A DNA stretch of 5,333 nucleotides, from NCBI GenBank assembly GCA_022561955.1, contig JADFQF010000141.1, forward strand, positions 1 through 5,333, in the 5' to 3' direction. Both the position numbers and the translations under genes were made by a program. Below are positions 1 through 5,333 of the stretch, one piece after another. The notes under the pieces were generated by a model, which ran no database searches, was not told the DNA's origin, and saw only the letters and a list, made by a program, of their open reading frames with translations. The number at the start of each line of letters is the position of its first letter. Within the stretch, counting starts at the first letter, position 1. The DNA comes from Chloroflexota bacterium. Its GTDB lineage: Bacteria > Chloroflexota > Dehalococcoidia > SAR202 > UBA11138.

Positions 1-1086
1 ATTCACAGAGACGCGGAGGTAGGCGAGCCCATCCTCTTGGACGACGGCCTTCTGGAGCTTCTGGTAACCGCGATCGAAGGCGAAGACGTGCGCTGCGAAG
101 TCGTTATTGGCGGAAGGGTCACGGAACGCAGGGGCGTAACGACGCCGGGCAAAGCACCGACACAGCCGTTCCTTGACGACAAGGCCAAGGAGACGCTGGC
201 ATTCGCCGCGGACCAGAAGGCGGACTTCGTCGCGCTGTCGACGGTGACGGGCGCCGAGGACCTGAGGCAGGGTCGAGCGTATCTAAAGGACCACGGATTG
301 GACGCATACCTTATCTCCAAGATCGAGATGGCCGAAGCGCTGGAGCGGTTCGACGAGATCCTGGAAGAGAGCGACGCCATAATGGTGGCCAGGGGCGACA
401 TGGGCGTGGAAGTGCCGCTGTCCAGGGTCCCCGTAATTCAGAAGAACCTGATTTTGAGAAGCAATATATCCGGCAAGCCCGTCATTACGGCAACGCAGAT
501 GCTCGAGTCCATGGTGCGGTCGCCGGTGCCGACGAGGGCCGAGGTAACCGATGTGGCCAATGCGATTTACGACGGCACGGACGCGATCATGCTCTCGGGC
601 GAGACATCGGTGGGGCAATATCCCGTCGAGACCGTAAAGGTCATGGCCCAGGTGGCCCTCGAGGCCGAGGGAGCGCTCCCCTACGAGTCGATGATCAGAG
701 AGAAGTGGAGCCTCACCGAGAGCAAGACCGACGACTCCATAAGCTACGATGCGGTAAGGTCCGGGAATCAGCTTGACGCCAGCGTCATCGTGGCCTTCAC
801 CGAGACCGGCGCAACGGCCGGAAGGGTTTCGAAATACAGGCCCAAGGCCCCCATACTGGCGCTCACCCCGCACGAAAGCGTGCAGCGGCTCATGACAATC
901 AGGTGGGGCGTAACTCCGATAATCGTTGCGGAGGTCCAGACCGTGGACGAATTCTTCGCCAGGGGCAGGGAGGCGGCATGCAAGTTCGCGAACCTGGAGC
1001 CTGGGGCAATAGTCGTTCTCGTGGCGGGCGTTTCCATAGGGGTTTCGGGAGGTACGGACCTTCTCCACGTAATGGAGATCTCCTGA
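1..1086 (+). CDS. pyk: Pyruvate kinase, 5'-truncated by window edge
   Basis: Pyruvate kinase transfers phosphate from phosphoenolpyruvate to ADP in the last step of glycolysis, in the cytoplasm. The reading frame is open from base 1, so the gene begins upstream. The in-frame TTG at 37 lies inside the conserved ILLDDGLLEL motif and is not the start. About 361 codons are visible against a usual 470 or so, so roughly the first 110 residues are missing. Numbered from the first visible codon, the order is the end of domain B, then KIE (K107 catalytic lysine, E109 metal ligand), MVARGDMGVE (D133 metal ligand), TATQMLESM (about 163-171), PTRAEVTDVANA and MLSGET, then the C-terminal allosteric domain with TGATAGRVSKYRP and WGVTP. 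It ends just after this domain, with no extra PEP-utiliser domain. Oddities are STVT where most family members have SFVR, and KIEM for KIEN. No terminator was seen after it. The family call is secure. Confidence 0.96.
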   Translation: MHRDAEVGEPILLDDGLLELLVTAIEGEDVRCEVVIGGRVTERRGVTTPGKAPTQPFLDDKAKETLAFAADQKADFVALSTVTGAEDLRQGRAYLKDHGLDAYLISKIEMAEALERFDEILEESDAIMVARGDMGVEVPLSRVPVIQKNLILRSNISGKPVITATQMLESMVRSPVPTRAEVTDVANAIYDGTDAIMLSGETSVGQYPVETVKVMAQVALEAEGALPYESMIREKWSLTESKTDDSISYDAVRSGNQLDASVIVAFTETGATAGRVSKYRPKAPILALTPHESVQRLMTIRWGVTPIIVAEVQTVDEFFARGREAACKFANLEPGAIVVLVAGVSIGVSGGTDLLHVMEIS

Positions 1087-1130
1087 ACCCAGCGCATTGA
1101 CAGCCGCCTGCCAGACACGAGCACGGTCGT

Positions 1131-1159
1131 TAGACAAGTATTCCCTTCCGGTGTAAAAT
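1131..1159 (+). promoter_or_regulatory. Predicted sigma70-type promoter of cysS
   Basis: A -35 box TAGACA (1131-1136, 5 of 6 to consensus) is followed by a 17-nt spacer and a -10 box TAAAAT (1154-1159, 5 of 6). Transcription would begin near 1166, leaving a leader of about 30 nt, too short for a T-box or riboswitch. A perfect TTGACA at 1097-1102 lacks a -10 at the right distance. This suggests that cysS has its own promoter separate from pyk. Confidence 0.6.
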
Positions 1160-1185
1160 GTGTTGCTGTGGAAGGATGAGGGCAC

Positions 1186-1190
1186 GGAGG
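1186..1190 (+). promoter_or_regulatory. Shine-Dalgarno that decides the cysS start
   Basis: GGAGG lies 7 nt before the GTG at 1198 but only 4 nt before the adjacent GTG at 1195. The 7-nt spacing is the normal one, and starting at 1198 gives MLSLFNTLT, which matches the usual CysRS opening (E. coli MLKIFNTLT). The 1198 start is therefore preferred, although 1195 cannot be excluded. Confidence 0.6.
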
Positions 1191-1197
1191 ACCAGTG

Positions 1198-3390
<2,193 letters not shown>

Positions 3391-3416
3391 GGCACCCCGA
3401 GATCTCGTTTCGAAGC

Positions 3417-3444
3417 GACCCCGGTTTCGCCGGGGTCATTTTTT
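3417..3444 (+). terminator. Rho-independent terminator after cysS
   Basis: A perfect 8-bp GC-rich stem (GACCCCGG at 3417-3424 pairing with CCGGGGTC at 3430-3437) closes a 5-nt TTTCG loop and is followed by A and six T residues (3439-3444). It lies 26 nt after the cysS stop and only 23 nt before the exchanger start codon. Confidence 0.9.
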
Positions 3445-3456
3445 GCAAAAGGGACT

Positions 3457-3461
3457 AGGAG
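3457..3461 (+). promoter_or_regulatory. Shine-Dalgarno of the exchanger gene
   Basis: AGGAG sits 6 nt before ATG 3468, which fixes this start. It lies just beyond the T-run of the cysS terminator. Confidence 0.7.
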
Positions 3462-3467
3462 CGGACT

Positions 3468-4478
3468 ATGGCGGTAGCCTCACTGTGGCTACAACTGCTG
3501 GGAGCGGCGGGGATCATCCTCGTTGCTTCGACCTTTCTGGCAAAATCCGCGGACGTCATCGCGATAAAGACCGGGCTCGGGAGGTCGTTCATCGGCGTCG
3601 TGCTGCTGGCGACGGCTACCTCGTTGCCGGAGCTTGGGCTCGGCGTCAGCTCCATCACGCTGTACGACGAACCGGACCTCGCGGCGGGAGACGCCTTCGG
3701 CAGCAACATCTTCAACCTCCTCATCATAGGTCTGCTTGACCTCTACTGGAGGAACGGTCCGATCCTAACCAGGGTAAGCGCGACGTCGACGATGGTCGCG
3801 GCCCTGGGCATCTTGATAATCTCGCTGACGATCGTCGCGATGATCTTCCACGATAGTACAACGGCAACGTCGGGCTGGACTATCAGCCCCGTTTCGATCG
3901 CCATCATATTCGTATTCCTGGCGGCGATGTACATGATCTACAGATTCGATAAGACCCAGGAAGGGCAGGGAGATGTCGAGCAGGGTGCTCATCTTTCTTC
4001 AAGTCTTACCCGGGCGGCGGTGTTCTACTCGCTCTCGGCCCTGGTAATCGTGGCATCGGCCCTCTGGTTGGCAAACATAGGCAATGGGATCAGCCACATC
4101 ATGGGCTGGGAGGCCAGCTTCGTGGGAACTCAGTTCCTGGCCTTCAGTACGTCGTTGCCCGAGCTCGCCGCGTCCTTCGCAGCCATACGAATCAACGCAC
4201 CGGAGCTTGCAATTTCCAACGTGCTCGGCAGCAACCTTTTCAACATGGGTTTCATCCTGTTCATGGACGACGTCGCACTGACGGGCGCCCCGCTCTGGAC
4301 GGCGATATCCGGCATACACATGCTGACCGCCGCCATTGCGATTCTCATGACCTCGGTCATCGTGATAGCGCTGATTAACAGGCCTCGCAACCGGCCGAGC
4401 AGGTTCTGGACCGTCGAGGCGGTAATACTGATCGGACTTTACTTGGTGTCCAGCGTGTTGGTATTCAAGCTCGGCTGA
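3468..4478 (+). CDS. Sodium/calcium exchanger family (NCX/CaCA) integral membrane protein
   Basis: This is a 336-residue cation/Ca2+ antiporter of the cytoplasmic membrane, probably exporting Ca2+ in exchange for Na+ or H+. The ion choice cannot be read from sequence. It has the two inverted alpha repeats that define the superfamily. Repeat 1 (about 42-90) carries TSLPE at 51-55 and GSNIFN at 78-83. Repeat 2 (about 219-266) carries TSLPE at 228-232 and GSNLFN at 254-259. The glutamates of the two TSLPE motifs (E55, E232) correspond to the central Ca2+-binding acids of the family. About ten hydrophobic segments are visible. The halves are joined by a short polar loop (about 159-182) with no calcium-sensor domain, as in prokaryotic members of roughly 300-370 residues. 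ATG 3468 has a good ribosome site. No promoter is evident between the upstream terminator and this gene. It resembles YrbG-type proteins, but no symbol is assigned. Confidence 0.93.
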   Translation: MAVASLWLQLLGAAGIILVASTFLAKSADVIAIKTGLGRSFIGVVLLATATSLPELGLGVSSITLYDEPDLAAGDAFGSNIFNLLIIGLLDLYWRNGPILTRVSATSTMVAALGILIISLTIVAMIFHDSTTATSGWTISPVSIAIIFVFLAAMYMIYRFDKTQEGQGDVEQGAHLSSSLTRAAVFYSLSALVIVASALWLANIGNGISHIMGWEASFVGTQFLAFSTSLPELAASFAAIRINAPELAISNVLGSNLFNMGFILFMDDVALTGAPLWTAISGIHMLTAAIAILMTSVIVIALINRPRNRPSRFWTVEAVILIGLYLVSSVLVFKLG

Positions 4479-4505
4479 TGTTTTTTGCCTGCACATATGG
4501 GAGCA

Positions 4506-4520
4506 CTGTGTCCGTCACAG
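4506..4520. repeat. Short inverted repeat in the exchanger-NIPSNAP gap
   Basis: CTGTG (4506-4510) and CACAG (4516-4520) are inverted around 5 nt. The dyad is followed directly by a CACGTG palindrome (4521-4526). No T-run follows, so it does not look like a terminator of the exchanger gene. It may be part of a regulator-binding region. Confidence 0.35.
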
Positions 4521-4525
4521 CACGT

Positions 4526-4539
4526 GTCGACATGTCGAC
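4526..4539. promoter_or_regulatory. Perfect 14-bp palindrome, candidate operator
   Basis: GTCGACATGTCGAC is identical to its reverse complement over all 14 bases. It ends 6 nt before the -35 box of the predicted promoter of the NIPSNAP-family gene, where a dimeric regulator could bind. The regulator is unknown and no regulator gene lies in the window. Confidence 0.4.
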
Positions 4540-4545
4540 CTGGGC

Positions 4546-4574
4546 TTGACACCCGCCCGCGTGAATAATAGATT
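4546..4574 (+). promoter_or_regulatory. Predicted promoter of the NIPSNAP-family gene
   Basis: A consensus TTGACA (4546-4551) is followed by 17 nt and TAGATT (4569-4574, 4 of 6 to TATAAT), inside a locally AT-rich stretch. Transcription would start near 4581, about 32 nt before the start codon. Confidence 0.6.
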
Positions 4575-4599
4575 AACCGTTAGCGTGAACATGAAATTC

Positions 4600-4605
4600 G
4601 AGGAG
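4600..4605 (+). promoter_or_regulatory. Shine-Dalgarno of the NIPSNAP-family gene
   Basis: GAGGAG lies 7 nt before ATG 4613. It selects this codon over the ATG at 4591, which is out of frame and ends after 10 codons. Confidence 0.7.
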
Positions 4606-4612
4606 AAGACGA

Positions 4613-4933
4613 ATGTTTTTTGAGCTGAGAGAGTACCGAACGATGCCGGGCCAGCGTGAGAACTGGGTCAGGTACATGGAAGAGAAAATCATCCCGTTCC
4701 AGTCCTCCAAGGGCATGGTCATAGTCGGAAGCTTTGTCAGTCCGGATGAGGACGACCTCTACGTATGGATACGCCGCTTCGAGGACGAGGCCGACAAGGA
4801 GAGGCTATACGAGGCGGTCTACGAGTCGGACACCTGGAAGAACGAGATAGCCCCGAAGATTCCCGACATGATGGACCGGGAGAAGATCGTCGTGAGGCGA
4901 ATCGAGCCGACTTCGAAGTCCGTATTTCGGTAG
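4613..4933 (+). CDS. NIPSNAP-family protein
   Basis: This is a small 106-residue cytoplasmic protein of the NIPSNAP family, dimeric ferredoxin-like alpha/beta-barrel proteins whose bacterial members mostly have no known reaction. The family pattern is clear: FFELREYRTMPGQ at 2-14 (first strand and turn), a helix with W18 and the EEKIIPFQ segment (23-30), GMVIVGSF (34-41), DLYVWIRRFEDEADKERL (48-65) and DTWKNEIAPKIPDM (73-86). One domain fills the whole chain, as in most bacterial single-domain members. It has no signal peptide or membrane segment. It has its own promoter and ribosome site and appears monocistronic, so its neighbours give no functional clue. No terminator was recognised after it. 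A related dimeric alpha/beta-barrel family such as the ABM monooxygenases is a less likely alternative. Confidence 0.88.
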   Translation: MFFELREYRTMPGQRENWVRYMEEKIIPFQSSKGMVIVGSFVSPDEDDLYVWIRRFEDEADKERLYEAVYESDTWKNEIAPKIPDMMDREKIVVRRIEPTSKSVFR

Positions 4934-5264
4934 GCGTGCCTTATCCAATTCCCTCGCGGCGTTGAAAAGATAACGGCATCGGCTGAGCTCCCCCGGACCT
5001 CGTGATGACCGACGCCAGGGCCGTTACGATGGACGACTCCCGTGAGTCCGCCGAGGCCGTCCGCGCCATCCGTTCACAATTATGGGCCGCTTCTTGCCCA
5101 TTCACCATGGGGTCGAGCCACCCCAAAACCCCGCATGTTTATCCAGACCTACCCCATGAGACCGGCCTGGAGGCGAAACTATCCGCAATAGTGCAAAGGA
5201 CGCCCATGAGTGGGTATGTGGACTAATCAACTTTATATCCGGTAAATAGGCCTAAGCGAGGTCG
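4934..5264. other. Intergenic stretch with no convincing gene
   Basis: No complete gene can be supported over about 330 bases. The longest + frame (GTG 5002 to stop 5226, 74 codons) has no ribosome site and no recognisable family. Its first two dozen codons have G/C-rich third positions like the neighbouring genes, but this is lost in the second half. A 6-bp hairpin lies at 5108-5125 (TGGGGT and ACCCCA around CGAGCC) without a T-run. The octamer CCCATGAG occurs at 5153 and 5203. No tRNA could be folded. The region may be a decayed gene or plain spacer. Confidence 0.5.
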
Positions 5265-5270
5265 TATAAT
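5265..5270 (+). promoter_or_regulatory. Consensus -10 box TATAAT near the window end
   Basis: A perfect TATAAT ends an AT-richer stretch (about 5222-5270). The expected -35 position (5242-5247, GTAAAT) matches TTGACA poorly and there is no TG extension, so this is a tentative promoter for a gene starting near 5295. Confidence 0.35.
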
Positions 5271-5294
5271 TGCCGCCAATGCCAGTACGATGGT

Positions 5295-5333
5295 ATGGAT
5301 GAAGAATTTCTCGTCATGGGCGGAGAGAACCTC
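5295..5333 (+). CDS. Possible start of a gene running off the window
   Basis: ATG 5295 opens 13 codons (MDEEFLVMGGENL) to the window end, 24 nt after a TATAAT. The GGENL ending recalls the N-terminal strand and GEN/GEA motif of PfkB-type sugar kinases, but 13 residues cannot settle this. No Shine-Dalgarno precedes it. A competing frame from ATG 5290 and an open minus-strand frame (running from the window end to a stop near 5224) are also possible. Confidence 0.27.
   Translation, partial: MDEEFLVMGGENL

Noticed and set aside
1097..1102. TTGACA just after pyk as a -35 box
   Set aside because: No acceptable -10 lies 15 to 19 nt downstream. The pair at 1131-1159 is better.
3398..3407. CGAGATCTCG 10-bp palindrome after the cysS stop
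   Set aside because: It is short and lies between a stop codon and a strong terminator. It is best taken as chance.
4479..4486. T-run after the exchanger stop as an intrinsic terminator
   Set aside because: The sequence before it forms only a 3-bp stem, which is too weak to call.
4591..4623. Ten-codon leader peptide (MKFEEKTNVF) overlapping the NIPSNAP-family start
   Set aside because: It has no ribosome site, begins about 10 nt after the predicted transcript start, and the GAGGAG clearly serves ATG 4613.
5108..5125. Hairpin with a GTCGAG segment resembling a tRNA T-arm
   Set aside because: The loop has six bases and no acceptor, anticodon or D-arm could be placed around it.
4941..5126. 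Minus-strand open frame of 61 codons after the NIPSNAP-family gene
   Set aside because: It has no ribosome site, no family resemblance and an overlap with an equally weak frame on the other strand.

Overview
The window reads as chromosomal DNA from a GC-rich bacterium, with compact genes all on the + strand. The genes share a strong third-position G/C bias but also use ATA (Ile) and AGG (Arg) freely, and this habit is uniform across genes, so nothing looks recently transferred. The cysteinyl-tRNA synthetase and pyruvate kinase styles, together with a NIPSNAP-family protein, would fit an environmental Chloroflexota (Dehalococcoidia/SAR202-like) genome. That placement is an inference and was not tested.

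Layout: (1) 1-1086, the 3' three quarters of a pyruvate kinase gene whose N-terminus lies before the window. (2) 1087-1197, an intergenic gap with a good sigma70-type promoter (TAGACA-17-TAAAAT) and a Shine-Dalgarno for the next gene. (3) 1198-3390, a complete cysteinyl-tRNA synthetase continuing in frame, without a stop, into a GT2-like glycosyltransferase domain, followed by a strong intrinsic terminator (3417-3444). (4) 3468-4478, a cation/Ca2+ exchanger of the NCX superfamily with two alpha repeats. (5) 4479-4612, a regulatory gap holding several dyads, including a perfect 14-bp palindrome just upstream of a promoter. (6) 4613-4933, a small NIPSNAP-family protein. (7) 4934-5333, about 400 bp with no convincing complete gene, a consensus TATAAT near its end and possibly the first codons of a gene leaving the window.

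The genes do not form one obvious pathway: glycolysis, tRNA charging, ion transport and an uncharacterised small protein, apparently in separate transcription units. The most unusual item is the CysRS-GT2 fusion. Its synthetase half keeps all signature residues, while the glycosyltransferase half keeps the nucleotide-sugar fold motif but has an altered DxD region. No mobile element, CRISPR array, tRNA or rRNA was found.
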